Positions 34,676 to 43,365 are shown, counted from the stretch's first letter. The stretch: 64,000 bases of DNA from Pontibacter arcticus (GCF_003284895.1 NZ_QMDV01000006.1:1-64000); one strand, 5' to 3'. Numbers and translations are program-made. The notes: generated by a model not told the origin, from the sequence alone.

Positions 34676-35881
34676 ATGCAACATGTACATATTTTTCTGG
34701 ACGAATTCGGAAACGCCAGCCTAAACCTGGATAAAGCCGGTACCTTCTCCCATTTTGTTCTGACAGCTGTTCTCCTGGATGAGACGAAGCTGGAGCAGGC
34801 CCGGCTGCTAAGGGATACGATCAGCCAACGCTTCTTCCAAGGCCAACCCATCAAGTCCAGCCGTATCCCCAATGATGAGAAGGGCTTCCGAAAAAGATTG
34901 GAGGTATTAAGGGAGCTGCGCCAGTTGGACTTTGTGGTGCTGGGGATGGTCATCAACAAGAGCAAGCTGGAGGGAGCAGGTTTTGATTATAATGATGTGT
35001 TCTATAAATACTTCAACAGAATCTTTCTCAAGCAGTTTCCCAAAAACTTCACTGCTTTTTCGATTCATGCCGATCAGCTTGGCTGGCCAGAGTTTCGGCG
35101 CAGCCTGCACCATTACATTGAAACTAAGGTTATCCAACGGGATCTGTTTACACCGGAGCGCTCTTATCGCCTGGTGGAGGATAAGGCAGAGGAGCCCCTG
35201 GTGCAGCTGGCAGATTTTCTTTCTGGCTGCCTGGGCAAGATTTACTGCACCAGTCACAGCCATGAAAAGGCATCCGCCCTGTTCGATCTGCTGCACGACC
35301 GTACGTTCATTGATTTTTTCCCTTTTGAAAGAACAGACTATCTCCTCTCCCCTACTCCCGAAGACCGGCAGAAGAACCACCTTATACGAAGAATAGCCTC
35401 GGAGTCCGCACAAGAGGCACTCTCTGGCAGAAACAGCCTTTCGGAGGAGGCGCTTGCCGTGTTGCAGTACCTGTACCTGATGTTCCGCACCGCTCCTGAC
35501 CGCCTCATCGAGAAACGGGAGATCATCGATAAGCTAAAAAGAAGATTTCCGACTTTTTCGGAGCAGCAGCTGCGGGTTTGTGTCCAACACCTGCGCGACA
35601 ACGGGGTGCTGATCGCAAGTATCCAAGGTAAGTCAGGCTATAAGCTTCCTGACGGCGTGGAAGATATTGCTGGCTTCTATAACCGTTACCTCAACAGCAT
35701 TGTTCCGATGCTTAACCGCATCAATATCTGTAACCGAAAGTTGATGGTGAATAGTGTGCAGGAGGTGGATCTGCTTCAATCAAACTCTGCTTATTCGCTT
35801 TTGCATGAGCTGATCAAAACACTGGATAAGGAGAAGCATGCTTCTTTAATGGAGGCTCAGCGAAGCCTTTCGTTTAGATAA
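34676..35881 (+). CDS. DUF3800 protein with C-terminal winged helix
   Basis: 401 residues. The N-terminal half matches DUF3800: HIFLDEFGN (first acidic residues of an RNase H-like fold), HFVLTAVLL, and VEDKAEEPLVQLADFLSGCL with the later acidic residues. The C-terminal 130 residues contain a winged-helix pattern (IIDKLKRRFPTFSEQQLRVCVQHLRDNGVL). DUF3800 proteins occur in mobile elements and in one retron type as accessory. A 6-bp inverted repeat, CTTATG/CATAAG at 34638-34652, lies 24 bases before the start and could be an operator. Confidence 0.8.
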   Translation: MQHVHIFLDEFGNASLNLDKAGTFSHFVLTAVLLDETKLEQARLLRDTISQRFFQGQPIKSSRIPNDEKGFRKRLEVLRELRQLDFVVLGMVINKSKLEGAGFDYNDVFYKYFNRIFLKQFPKNFTAFSIHADQLGWPEFRRSLHHYIETKVIQRDLFTPERSYRLVEDKAEEPLVQLADFLSGCLGKIYCTSHSHEKASALFDLLHDRTFIDFFPFERTDYLLSPTPEDRQKNHLIRRIASESAQEALSGRNSLSEEALAVLQYLYLMFRTAPDRLIEKREIIDKLKRRFPTFSEQQLRVCVQHLRDNGVLIASIQGKSGYKLPDGVEDIAGFYNRYLNSIVPMLNRINICNRKLMVNSVQEVDLLQSNSAYSLLHELIKTLDKEKHASLMEAQRSLSFR

Positions 35882-36347
35882 GGCTCAATAATATAATTAC
35901 TTATGTTCAGTGACTATCATCAAGACTAGAGACAAAGCACATAAGTAATATTTAATAGATAATGAATAATAATTATTACGCATTAAATATTGAACTATAT
36001 ATAATAAATATTATTTATTTCTTTTATTTAGATGCTTGACTATAATGTATAATGCCAGTGGTCTAATAATAGCTTAAGATTTATTGGTGCAATGATTCCC
36101 TCCTGTTATTAGGAAGACTTTCTTCGCATTGTTTCTGGGAACTGTAGGGTTTGACAAAGAGTCTTAGCTATCAGGTCTGCTTGCCTTTTAATAACTGTTT
36201 TAAGCAATTTTATTAGTATGAACTCAATAACGCTATTATAAAGTTAGTCTGCCGGACCTTCAGAACATTGATCAACTCTTTGGGTATGTAATTTATATTT
36301 CCTTGAGAATAAAAATGTCTCCGTAAACCTCCTTTGGAAAATATTTC
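35882..36347. other. AT-rich non-coding gap
   Basis: No gene seen. The part around 35940-36030 is extremely AT-rich with runs such as AATAATAATTATTA, similar in style to 45745-45850. No clear terminator, and no repeat unit that I can define. Confidence 0.5.
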
Positions 36348-36602
36348 TTACTTACCTCGCACTGTGATGCTGCTGTTCACAGCCTCCCATCTCAGCACGT
36401 GCCAAGCGGAATCGAAGTCTTCATCGCTTATGGTTAATAATGAACTGTAATTCCCATTAAATGGCCCTCTGATGAACAGTTGCTCTTTTGCAAGGTACTC
36501 CCCTTCTTTCCAGATAGCCTCTACGTCATTTATCCATACCAGCCATTTGACATGCTGTCCGTCTTTGGGTAGGGTGTTTTTGCCTAACTTTATCTTTGGC
36601 AT
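36348..36602 (-). CDS. Small hypothetical protein
   Basis: 84 residues from the ATG at 36602 (MPKIKLGKNTLPKDGQHVKW). A longer frame reaching 36752 runs inside the upstream gene and is not likely. The start is 9 bases after the stop of the 81-residue gene, so the two form an operon. Trp- and acid-rich, soluble, no family recognised. Confidence 0.55.
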   Translation of the reverse strand: MPKIKLGKNTLPKDGQHVKWLVWINDVEAIWKEGEYLAKEQLFIRGPFNGNYSSLLTISDEDFDSAWHVLRWEAVNSSITVRGK

Positions 36603-36610
36603 CTCTGGTA

Positions 36611-36856
36611 TCACAGAATTTTGGTACCACAATACGGACAGTAGCAATGTATAAAAATGGCTTGCTGATGTTGTTCCAACCCCTTGAGATGAACGTGTAA
36701 CTCTGAGAATGTCACCGCCTTGACTTCTTGCACCCCCCTCTCGTTCTCGCATATGAGAAGTTCTGTTGGCACAGTCACCTTCACAACATTCTTGCCTTTC
36801 ATAGTAAGTTCCCGCTCTATCTGCTCTTTGATTTCCCTAATGCAATTACAGTTCAT
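36611..36856 (-). CDS. Small zinc-binding hypothetical protein
   Basis: 81 residues. It ends in IHCYCPYCGTKIL, which has the CxYCPxCG form of a zinc knuckle; MNCNCIREIKEQIERELTM at the start also carries a CxC pair. First of a two-gene minus-strand operon. Unknown role; similar small proteins are common on phages and plasmids. Confidence 0.6.
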   Translation of the reverse strand: MNCNCIREIKEQIERELTMKGKNVVKVTVPTELLICENERGVQEVKAVTFSELHVHLKGLEQHQQAIFIHCYCPYCGTKIL

Positions 36857-37124
36857 GGTATCACTGTTAGATTTAACAACAGAATAATTTACCGCTATCT
36901 TTAGTTTGCATCAACTTATTTACATGAACAAAGTGCCTTTTTTGATGAACTGCTTCCAGCCTTAGATGACTCTAGTTTAGATATGTTAGTGATTAGCGGT
37001 CTTATGAAAATGTAGGAATTTGAGACAGAAGTGAAAGGATAATTTAATTTGTATAAGTAACAATATAATGTTACATTTGATAAGCCTATTTTGTATACCA
37101 GTACAGGCATTATCTTGAGTTAGC

Positions 37125-37535
37125 ATGAACAGAGTAAAAGGCATTTTACAGAACGGGACCACGATCATACTGGAAAACTATGACCAGAGCAACGTGGACG
37201 ATATGTACTTCATCAAAGCCATAGAAGCCACGAACCAACGCAATCACAGAACTATAGCAGAGTACTTCAACGGACTGATCAGAAGCCTGGAGACAGTGCA
37301 GCAGGAGGTCAGGGAGCAGAAAGTACAGCAGCTTTTATCTCAGTACAGAGACAGGCCTGTGGTATCGGAAAAGGTTCGCCAGGAACGGAGGGAGCAACTC
37401 GGGCAGACAAACCACATAGCTGCTTGCGAGGGCTACGAGGAGGAGGAACTCAACAAGGTGCTGGACGAACTGTATATCAACGGGCAAATTACGCCTGAGG
37501 AGATGAATGAGGTGTTCAACTTAAAGTATCTGTAA
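37125..37535 (+). CDS. Probable antitoxin partner of the Fic protein
   Basis: 136 residues, charged and helical, with no DNA-binding motif that I can see. The C-terminal YEEEELNKVLDELYINGQITPEEMNEVF resembles the helical tail of small VbhA-type antitoxins. The stop codon overlaps the fic start (TAATG), so the two are coupled. In class I Fic systems an upstream antitoxin supplies an S/TxxxE inhibitory helix; I cannot identify that motif with certainty here. Confidence 0.5.
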   Translation: MNRVKGILQNGTTIILENYDQSNVDDMYFIKAIEATNQRNHRTIAEYFNGLIRSLETVQQEVREQKVQQLLSQYRDRPVVSEKVRQERREQLGQTNHIAACEGYEEEELNKVLDELYINGQITPEEMNEVFNLKYL

Positions 37536-38158
37536 TGAACGACAGGTACTGCTATCCCGGCACCAGTGTGCTGATCAATCATTTTGACATCAGGGACGCA
37601 GCTAAGTTAAGCAAATTAGAGCTCACTCATTGGAGGCATAATGTATTGGCTTTGCCTGGTAAACTGCCCAGCCAGCTAAAGTTTAATTTAGTGCTTTGGC
37701 AGCTGATCCACAAGGAAACCTTTGGCACCGTCTATCCCTGGGCAGGGGAGCTACGGAGTGTGATGATCTCCAAAGGCAATGCTGTACATGCCGCGCCACG
37801 TATGATTGAGCCCTATGCCAACCACTTACTCCAGGAGCTGAAGGCAGCGGGGTATTTAAAGGGACTGGATAGGGAGCAGTTCCTATTGAAGGGATCTTAT
37901 TTTTTTGAGGAACTGAATGCCATTCACCCCTTCCGCGAGGGAAACACCAGAACACTAAAGGTTTTCTTTTCCCTTTTGTCCCGACAGGCGGGGTATGAAA
38001 TAGACTGGCGCAAGGTTTCGGCACAGCAGTACCAACAGGCAGAGCAGGCATCTTTTGCCGCAGGAAACAAAGGCCCCTCCCCTTTTTACCCGCTGTTTAA
38101 GGAGGCCCTTGAGCCTGTCGAGTTATCAAATAAGCAATCTATCAGGTTCAAACTATGA
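37535..38158 (+). CDS. fic: Fic/Doc-family toxin
   Basis: 207 residues. The active-site loop is NAIHPFREGNTRTLKVFF: His, Glu and Asn of HPFxEGNxR are kept, with Thr in place of the usual Gly after Asn. The flap region (GTVYPWAGELRSVMISKG) is also typical. Fic enzymes mostly transfer AMP to protein targets. The gene sits between a coupled upstream small gene and a downstream gene with a 4-base overlap, as in a toxin-antitoxin cassette placed beside the replication gene. Confidence 0.88.
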   Translation: MNDRYCYPGTSVLINHFDIRDAAKLSKLELTHWRHNVLALPGKLPSQLKFNLVLWQLIHKETFGTVYPWAGELRSVMISKGNAVHAAPRMIEPYANHLLQELKAAGYLKGLDREQFLLKGSYFFEELNAIHPFREGNTRTLKVFFSLLSRQAGYEIDWRKVSAQQYQQAEQASFAAGNKGPSPFYPLFKEALEPVELSNKQSIRFKL

Positions 38159-38391
38159 GTGAGAACAACCAAGGCGAGACATGCGCAGCGTGTGATCCTA
38201 AGACCCACATCAGCGCAGAGGTGAAGGCTATGTTTAAGGAGACAAACCTTACCTGGGAGAAGTTGGCAGAGCTGGATGAGGGCGTTGGCCGTGGGAAGGG
38301 GAGCTATAGGCAAACCTTTTTGGCAAGGCTTATCAAAGCCCAGGAAACGCTGCAGAAGGTCGGGTACAGCATCCGAATCGAGAAAGGTTAG
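38155..38391 (+). CDS. Small hypothetical protein of the Fic cassette
   Basis: 78 residues overlapping fic by four bases. MSENNQGETCAACDPKTHIS starts with a CxxC pair and continues with a helix-turn-helix-like stretch (NLTWEKLAELDEGVGRGKGS). It could be the real antitoxin or a regulator of the cassette. The next gene, the replication initiator, starts 147 bases later. Confidence 0.6.
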   Translation: MSENNQGETCAACDPKTHISAEVKAMFKETNLTWEKLAELDEGVGRGKGSYRQTFLARLIKAQETLQKVGYSIRIEKG

Positions 38392-38537
38392 TTCTGTAAA
38401 GACTTATATTTTGTACATTGTTAACTTTGAAAAAATTTAACTTACCCAAAGATTTTTACCAACCTGTTCCTTATAAGGACGAGGAAGGACTGTACCAGTG
38501 GCTGAGTTGCCAATTCGTACCTGTATTTTAGTAACTT

Positions 38538-39659
38538 ATGCAACACGAGAACAAACCCTCTGAGGCCCTTTTAAGCGATCCGACCTACTTCCTGAGTAGG
38601 ATTGACAGGAGCGTAGCCGATAACATCAGAGACATTGAGAAGTCCTTTGATGAAGATGCCGGTATTGTGAAAGATTTCATCGTCTTCATTTCGAGGAAAA
38701 TGAAAAAGGACCTTTTCGGTTTCACGAGGTTCACGCTTTCGGAGTTCTGCAAAGAGACTGGACGTAACAAGCAGACTTTATGTGAGGTGCACCCCAAGTT
38801 CAAAAATAACCCCAAAGCGGAAGTGCCGGAATATTTCGGTCACAGGTTTGAGACAACCTTTGACTATGCCTTATTCCACATGCTGAGCAATAACATCATC
38901 TTCTCTCGTTCCTACGAGTATAAGCATCAGGATAAGGTGATAGAGCTGAAGAACTTTGCCATTCTCAAGGATATTAAGGTTAGCATCGACAGACATACCA
39001 ACACCATCAAGATTTACGATGTCCGAATATCGGATGAGCTTATGGAAGGGTTTTTCCGCAGGTACTATACCATCGACACCAACGGCTATAAGCATGTAGG
39101 AAAAGGGCGTGGCGGCGACGGGCGCAAGAGCCTGTACATTTTCCTTTACAAGACGCGTCACCAGCTGCTTAGCTCAGGTAAACGCATCACGAAGTTGCCT
39201 ATAGATCTGTTGGCCTCGGTTGCCCATATTGAGTCAGAGGAACCTCGGTTCAAGAAGAAAAGTGTGAAGAGGGTGCTGGACTACATTCGGGAGAAGGGAA
39301 AGCTGCCTTTCGACTACACCTTTGTTCAGGGGGATCCAACGAAAAAGTACCAGGAGCTCTACTGGGTTAGTCTGGACTTCTCCGTATACCACGAGGTGAT
39401 GGAGGCGAAGGAGGATCATAACTTTTACATTGCTCTGCTGGAGCGTATGCGGGATCTTTTCCAACATACATATGGGAATCATGTCCAGATCACAGGAGAG
39501 AAAGATACTTTTCAGCGTTGGCTGACTAATTCGGACGCAGACCTGACACACAAGGCAAATGAGCTTTGCAAAGCATACTTTAAGGTGCACAACAAGGATA
39601 TCACATTGGCAATGGCGAAAAAGCTTATTCGGGGAGGTCTATTCTCCGACGATAATTAA
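38538..39659 (+). CDS. rep: Plasmid replication initiator (RepB/Rep_3-like)
   Basis: 373 residues. The C-terminal part has the paired winged-helix style of iteron-binding initiators (for example LPIDLLASVAHIESEEPRFKKKSVKRVLDYIREKGKLPF). The N-terminal block FGFTRFTLSEFCKETGRNKQTL resembles initiators of Bacteroidetes plasmids. The strongest support is context: a run of 12 iteron copies follows directly. The match to a family is by pattern, so a distant relative is possible. Initiators of this kind bind iterons to open the origin and repress their own gene. Confidence 0.75.
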   Translation: MQHENKPSEALLSDPTYFLSRIDRSVADNIRDIEKSFDEDAGIVKDFIVFISRKMKKDLFGFTRFTLSEFCKETGRNKQTLCEVHPKFKNNPKAEVPEYFGHRFETTFDYALFHMLSNNIIFSRSYEYKHQDKVIELKNFAILKDIKVSIDRHTNTIKIYDVRISDELMEGFFRRYYTIDTNGYKHVGKGRGGDGRKSLYIFLYKTRHQLLSSGKRITKLPIDLLASVAHIESEEPRFKKKSVKRVLDYIREKGKLPFDYTFVQGDPTKKYQELYWVSLDFSVYHEVMEAKEDHNFYIALLERMRDLFQHTYGNHVQITGEKDTFQRWLTNSDADLTHKANELCKAYFKVHNKDITLAMAKKLIRGGLFSDDN

Positions 39660-39666
39660 AAAGCTG

Positions 39667-39775
39667 TTCAAGTATTGTCACGCAGGGCAAAGCTAGAGTC
39701 CGGATGGAAACTCCCTACATTGTCCTCAGAAGGACTTTAAGCAAGAGTTCCAGCCTGTTATTCAAGTATTGCCAC
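39667..39775 (+). repeat. Two outlying iterons
   Basis: TTCAAGTATTGTCAC at 39667-39681 and TTCAAGTATTGCCAC at 39761-39775, directly after rep, are the same unit as the main array at 40195-40498. They may serve copy-number control. Confidence 0.85.
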
Positions 39776-39817
39776 GCATACGAAACATAAAGAGCCAATC
39801 TAATATATGGATGAGAT

Positions 39818-40024
39818 ATGACTTTTGCAAAATACAAGCTTGGAGAAGATGTAGAAGTAAGCGGTACGCTCACAGGATTAGGTGACCAAAGAGGCAGTGT
39901 TATCGGAGTAGTGTATGACAAGCTGAGCAGTCAATTCTTCTATAACGTGCAATGTGGAGAGAATCGACATTATGCGCAGGAACGATTTGTCTCTACTGTA
40001 CAGAGACTTAATGAAGGCACTTGA
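39818..40024 (+). CDS. Small ORF between iterons
   Basis: 68 residues (begins MTFAKYKLGEDVEVSGTLTG), with a small beta-barrel or SH3-like pattern (GSVIGVVYDKLSSQFFYNVQCG). It has reasonable codon use and lies in a gap between iteron groups. No family recognised. Confidence 0.5.
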   Translation: MTFAKYKLGEDVEVSGTLTGLGDQRGSVIGVVYDKLSSQFFYNVQCGENRHYAQERFVSTVQRLNEGT

Positions 40025-40194
40025 ATAATGATGATAGAAATTCCTTGCGAATGTCTCCAGCATGCTACAGGTGTTCTTTCTGAGGGTATCTGGACAGGTT
40101 GCGTTACTGCAAGCCATATGAAGCCGCGGGTTTAATGTATCGAATCGATCTTTTACCTTATGGATGGCTTCTTAAGCCAAAGGAATATCTACTA

Positions 40195-40498
40195 TTCAAG
40201 TATTGCCACACTCTTTCAGAGCCGTTCAAGTATTGCCTCAGTAGCCGGAACCGTTCAAGTATTGCCACAACCCATTCAAGTATTGTCTCAAGTCGTTCAA
40301 GTATCGCCACAAATTGGCTATTTCCCTCAATAATAGCTGTTTTACCTGCTCAAGTATTGTCTCAAGCCGTTCAAGTATTGCCACGCTTTTCCAAAGCTGT
40401 TCAAGTATTGCCTCAGTAGTAGTAGGTCATTCAAGTATTGTCACACCCATAATGCAGCCCATTTGCTCTAATCCGTGCAGCCGTTCAAGTATTGCCAC
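40195..40498 (+). repeat. Main iteron array, predicted replication origin
   Basis: Ten direct copies of the 15-mer TTCAAGTATTGCCAC or close variants start at 40195, 40225, 40254, 40275, 40296, 40349, 40370, 40400, 40430 and 40484. Start-to-start steps are 30, 29, 21, 21, 53, 21, 30, 30 and 54 bases, close to multiples of 10.5, so most copies would lie on one face of the helix. An AT-rich stretch follows at 40500-40530 and again at 40720-40790. This is the expected binding array for the initiator at 38538. Confidence 0.92.
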
Positions 40499-40751
40499 TA
40501 AATATATATACTTCTATATACTTCCTTATAGATAGTAATTTGAAATGTCGGAGGGGTTCGTGAACAATAAAGATTTAACAAAAGGGAAGAGAAAGAGACT
40601 TGTGCGGCGAAAATTACACAATTTCTTCACAAAAAAGGATAAAACATATACAGTGCTTTAATGACTAGCTATGAAGCCTAAAGATTCCATATACAGGGCT
40701 GCCAAAATTAATTTAAAAGTATAAAAAATAATGTATACACAACGTAACTTT

Positions 40752-40780
40752 ATGTATACATATCGTATATATTAATATAT
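40752..40780 (+). promoter_or_regulatory. Shared promoter/operator box of the radC-like gene
   Basis: ATGTATACAT, three bases, then GTATATATTAATATA. The same composite stands at 41463-41490 before ardC. Each ends 32 bases before its ATG. ATGTATACAT is a perfect palindrome, so a shared repressor or activator site joined to a promoter is likely. Confidence 0.65.
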
Positions 40781-40812
40781 CTTTTATATTAACCCCTTTA
40801 AATTTTGTGTGT

Positions 40813-41277
40813 ATGGAACAGACTTCAACAACCGTCAGCCAGATTGCAGAGGTAAAGCTCAGCTACCATCCCCAGGTGAAGCCCTCCGAGCGCCCACAGA
40901 TTACGAGTTCTAAAGACAGTTACACTTTCTTCCTACAGCTATGGGATGAGGGCAGCATACAGTTCCGCGAGCAATTTAAGGTTATGTTATTAAGCAGGGC
41001 AAACAAAGTGCTGGGAATATTTGAGGTTTCTACCGGTGGCGTGGCCGGTACGGTGGCAGATCCCAAACTTATCTTTGTCGCTGCGCTCAAGGCCAATGCC
41101 AGTGGGATCGTTTTAGCTCATAATCACCCATCGGGCAACTTAAAGCCTAGCAGTGCAGATATTAGCCTTACTAAAAAGGTGAAGGAGGGCGGTAACTTAC
41201 TTGATATTGCTGTTCTAGATCACATCATCCTTACCAATGAGGGTTATTATTCTTTTGCAGACGAGGGACTTTTATAA
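40813..41277 (+). CDS. radC: RadC-like JAB-domain protein
   Basis: 154 residues from the ATG at 40813; a GTG two codons earlier is less likely. Metal-binding JAMM motif is seen in GIVLAHNHPSGNLKPSSADI (HxH...SxxD) with LDHIILTNEGYYSFADEG after it. RadC-like proteins of this size are common on mobile elements; their function is not settled. A perfect-stem terminator lies 46 bases downstream. Confidence 0.88.
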   Translation: MEQTSTTVSQIAEVKLSYHPQVKPSERPQITSSKDSYTFFLQLWDEGSIQFREQFKVMLLSRANKVLGIFEVSTGGVAGTVADPKLIFVAALKANASGIVLAHNHPSGNLKPSSADISLTKKVKEGGNLLDIAVLDHIILTNEGYYSFADEGLL

Positions 41278-41323
41278 AAGTCCCTTACTCCTTCAAATCT
41301 CGGCTGTAAACCAACCATAGCGG

Positions 41324-41353
41324 CCCGCCTGACGGCGGGTTTTCTTTTTTTCT
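41324..41353 (+). terminator. Rho-independent terminator after the radC-like gene
   Basis: CCCGCC at 41324-41329 pairs with GGCGGG at 41334-41339, followed by TTTTCTTTTTTTC. Confidence 0.85.
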
Positions 41354-41462
41354 TTCTGTAGTAATGCCTGTTCTACAATACCATACAAGCAATTTAGCGC
41401 TAACATAAGGGGAAATAAAAACTCTATTTTGTGGATAAATTTTAAATACGAAATGTAACTAA

Positions 41463-41490
41463 ATGTATACATTTAGTATATATTAATATA
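41463..41490 (+). promoter_or_regulatory. Shared promoter/operator box of ardC
   Basis: Second copy of the ATGTATACAT-N3-GTATATATTAATATA composite described for 40752-40780. It ends 31 bases before the ATG of ardC at 41522, almost the same distance as in the other copy. Confidence 0.65.
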
Positions 41491-41521
41491 AGTTTTGTTT
41501 AACCTTCTTAAGCTAAAAGTT

Positions 41522-42463
41522 ATGAACGCTTATCAAAAATTCATTCAACTGGCAGATCAGGTAACAAATGAGGTCATCGAGCAATTAGAACAAGGCCAGG
41601 TATTCTGGAGAAAGCCATGGACATCTTACGGATTGCCTAAAAACTATGTATCTGGCCGCTATTATGAAGGCTTCAATGCTTTCTTTCTGAACTACCTGAC
41701 TGATAAGAAAAGCTTTAGGACGCCCTATTTTCTTACCTATAAACAGGCTAAAGAGCTGGGCGGGCATGTAAAGAAGGGAGAGAAAGGAACCCAGATCATC
41801 TACTGGAAAGTTTACGCCAAAAGTGATACTAGTGAGGATAAAGGCACTTCAGGAGAGACAGAGGAGGTGTATCAGAGAAGATTTATCCCCTTTATTTGGA
41901 CGGTATTCAATATTGATCAAGTGGAAGGAATCGAGTTTGCCCTCCCTTCTGTTCATGAGCGTACCGATCTGCAGGTAATAGAGGCTTGTCAGGAGGTGGT
42001 GGATCAATACCCTATGCCACGCCCGAACGTTCTGCACGGAGGCTCCCAGGCCTACTATGCGCCTTTTAATGATACGGTACAGATGCCGGAGCTGAGCAGC
42101 TTTGTTTCCTCTCAAGCTTATCACGCGACTTTGTTTCACGAACTGATTCACTCTACAGGCCATCAAACCAGGCTTAACCGTTTTGCTGATGAAGAGAAGG
42201 CGGCCCGGTTTGGCGACATAAATTACTCTAAGGAGGAACTGATAGCCGAAATGGGAGCAAGTTTCCTCAACGCCTTTACTGGTATCAAAGCGGAGGTTTT
42301 TGAAAACTCGGTGGCTTACCTGCAGGGATGGGCGAAGAAGTTTAAAGACGATAAGACCATGATCATCTATGCAAGCACAAAGGCTTTTAAAGCGGCCAGC
42401 TATATCCTGAACCTACAGGCAGAAAGTAACCTGGGGGCACAAGCAACAACTATGGCAGCATAG
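41522..42463 (+). CDS. ardC: ArdC-type antirestriction protein with zinc metallopeptidase domain
   Basis: 313 residues from the ATG at 41522 (MNAYQKFIQLADQV). Residues 1-130 match the ArdC N-terminal ssDNA-binding domain (FWRKPWTSYGLPKNYVSGR, GFNAFFLNYL, PYFLTYKQAKELGGHVKKGE). The C-terminal part has HELIHSTGH and a later Glu (ELIAEMGASFL), a zincin active site. ArdC proteins protect an incoming plasmid from restriction during conjugation. The twin of its promoter precedes the radC-like gene, implying joint control, perhaps early expression on entry. Confidence 0.92.
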   Translation: MNAYQKFIQLADQVTNEVIEQLEQGQVFWRKPWTSYGLPKNYVSGRYYEGFNAFFLNYLTDKKSFRTPYFLTYKQAKELGGHVKKGEKGTQIIYWKVYAKSDTSEDKGTSGETEEVYQRRFIPFIWTVFNIDQVEGIEFALPSVHERTDLQVIEACQEVVDQYPMPRPNVLHGGSQAYYAPFNDTVQMPELSSFVSSQAYHATLFHELIHSTGHQTRLNRFADEEKAARFGDINYSKEELIAEMGASFLNAFTGIKAEVFENSVAYLQGWAKKFKDDKTMIIYASTKAFKAASYILNLQAESNLGAQATTMAA

Positions 42464-42470
42464 CCTTTAG

Positions 42471-42503
42471 AAAGATCTTGTCTGGGAGCCAGGCAAGATC
42501 TTT
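42471..42503 (+). terminator. Hairpin terminator after ardC
   Basis: AAAGATCTTG at 42471-42480 pairs with CAAGATCTTT at 42494-42503, followed by CATTTTTAAT, eight bases after the ardC stop codon. Confidence 0.7.
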
Positions 42504-42518
42504 CATTTTTAATACTGA

Positions 42519-42590
42519 GCGGGTCGCCATGGCAGAAATTTGGAAGTCGAAATTCAGCCATGGCGACCCGCCTTCGGCGGGATTCCTTTT
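42519..42590 (+). terminator. Overlapping hairpins, terminator or attenuator-like
   Basis: A 15-bp perfect repeat GCGGGTCGCCATGGC at 42519-42533 pairs with its complement at 42557-42571 around 23 bases. The right arm overlaps a second hairpin, CCCGCC/GGCGGG at 42567-42581, followed by ATTCCTTTT. Only one can form at a time. A 40-codon ORF at 42701-42823 follows, with no recognisable function. Confidence 0.5.
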
Positions 42591-42846
42591 GCTGTAGTAT
42601 CTTTGGGTTAATTGCAAGGATGAGTTCAGCTGATTACTCATCCTATAGCTGCAATATTTAATAATTCTTAAATCTTATCTTTTTTAACATAACACCAGTT
42701 ATGGAAGAAACCCGCCCCAAACGCTGGAATCGAAGGGTAAGGTTTTGGTACTTTCGCAGGGCAGGAAATTATCTACCCACTTCTTTATATAGTAACTATA
42801 TATATATTATATTCGATGGTTAAGCGATACTTAAACTTCAAAAATT

Positions 42847-43365
42847 ATGTATTATCACAATATTATTTATCAAATAGCCTGCAGAAGATGTAAGTCTTTA
42901 AGACTCCCTGAAACAACAAATTTTTGGTCGGCGATAAAGATTGATGAAATGACTCGTGATGAGTTAATTTCCAAAATGAACAACTTCAAGAATCACCAAT
43001 GTGAGGAATGTGGTGAAACCGGAAACTGGTCAGTTTTCAAAATACAACTAGATGATAATGATGAAGTAACTGACCAGTATAAGATTAATATTTTTAAAGA
43101 AAATGGCAAAATATATGGCCAGCCAGAATCTGGATATTACTCTCGAGCTCAAATAGGTTCTGCAATCATGGAGATAAGGGATAAAATAGCAGAGCTTCAA
43201 AACCATAACTTCCCTTCTAATTCAACAGGTTCTGCATTTATTATGGTAGACTTTCTGAATAGAAAACCATACGTTAGAGTATCAGTCTTTGATATTGATG
43301 GTCTTTCAATGAAAGAAGTCAGTATGTTTATTAATGCTATGGTAAGTAATATTAAAAATAATTAG
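42847..43365 (+). CDS. Hypothetical protein with two CxxC pairs
   Basis: 172 residues, AT-rich. CRRCKS near residue 12 and CEECGE near 55 form a split zinc ribbon. The C-terminal part is mixed alpha/beta (AFIMVDFLNRKPYVRVSVFDI). It faces the next gene tail to tail with a shared terminator. Unknown role. Confidence 0.6.
   Translation: MYYHNIIYQIACRRCKSLRLPETTNFWSAIKIDEMTRDELISKMNNFKNHQCEECGETGNWSVFKIQLDDNDEVTDQYKINIFKENGKIYGQPESGYYSRAQIGSAIMEIRDKIAELQNHNFPSNSTGSAFIMVDFLNRKPYVRVSVFDIDGLSMKEVSMFINAMVSNIKNN

Noticed and set aside
40195..40498. CRISPR array
   Set aside because: Units are only 15 bases, spacers vary from 6 to 39 bases and no cas genes are present; they fit iterons beside a rep gene.
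40099..40535. Plus-strand frames through the iterons
   Set aside because: They arise from the repeat sequence itself and encode only Ser/Ile repeats.
42701..42823. 40-codon ORF after ardC hairpins
   Set aside because: Too short and Arg/Tyr-rich without a recognisable motif; kept only as a note.
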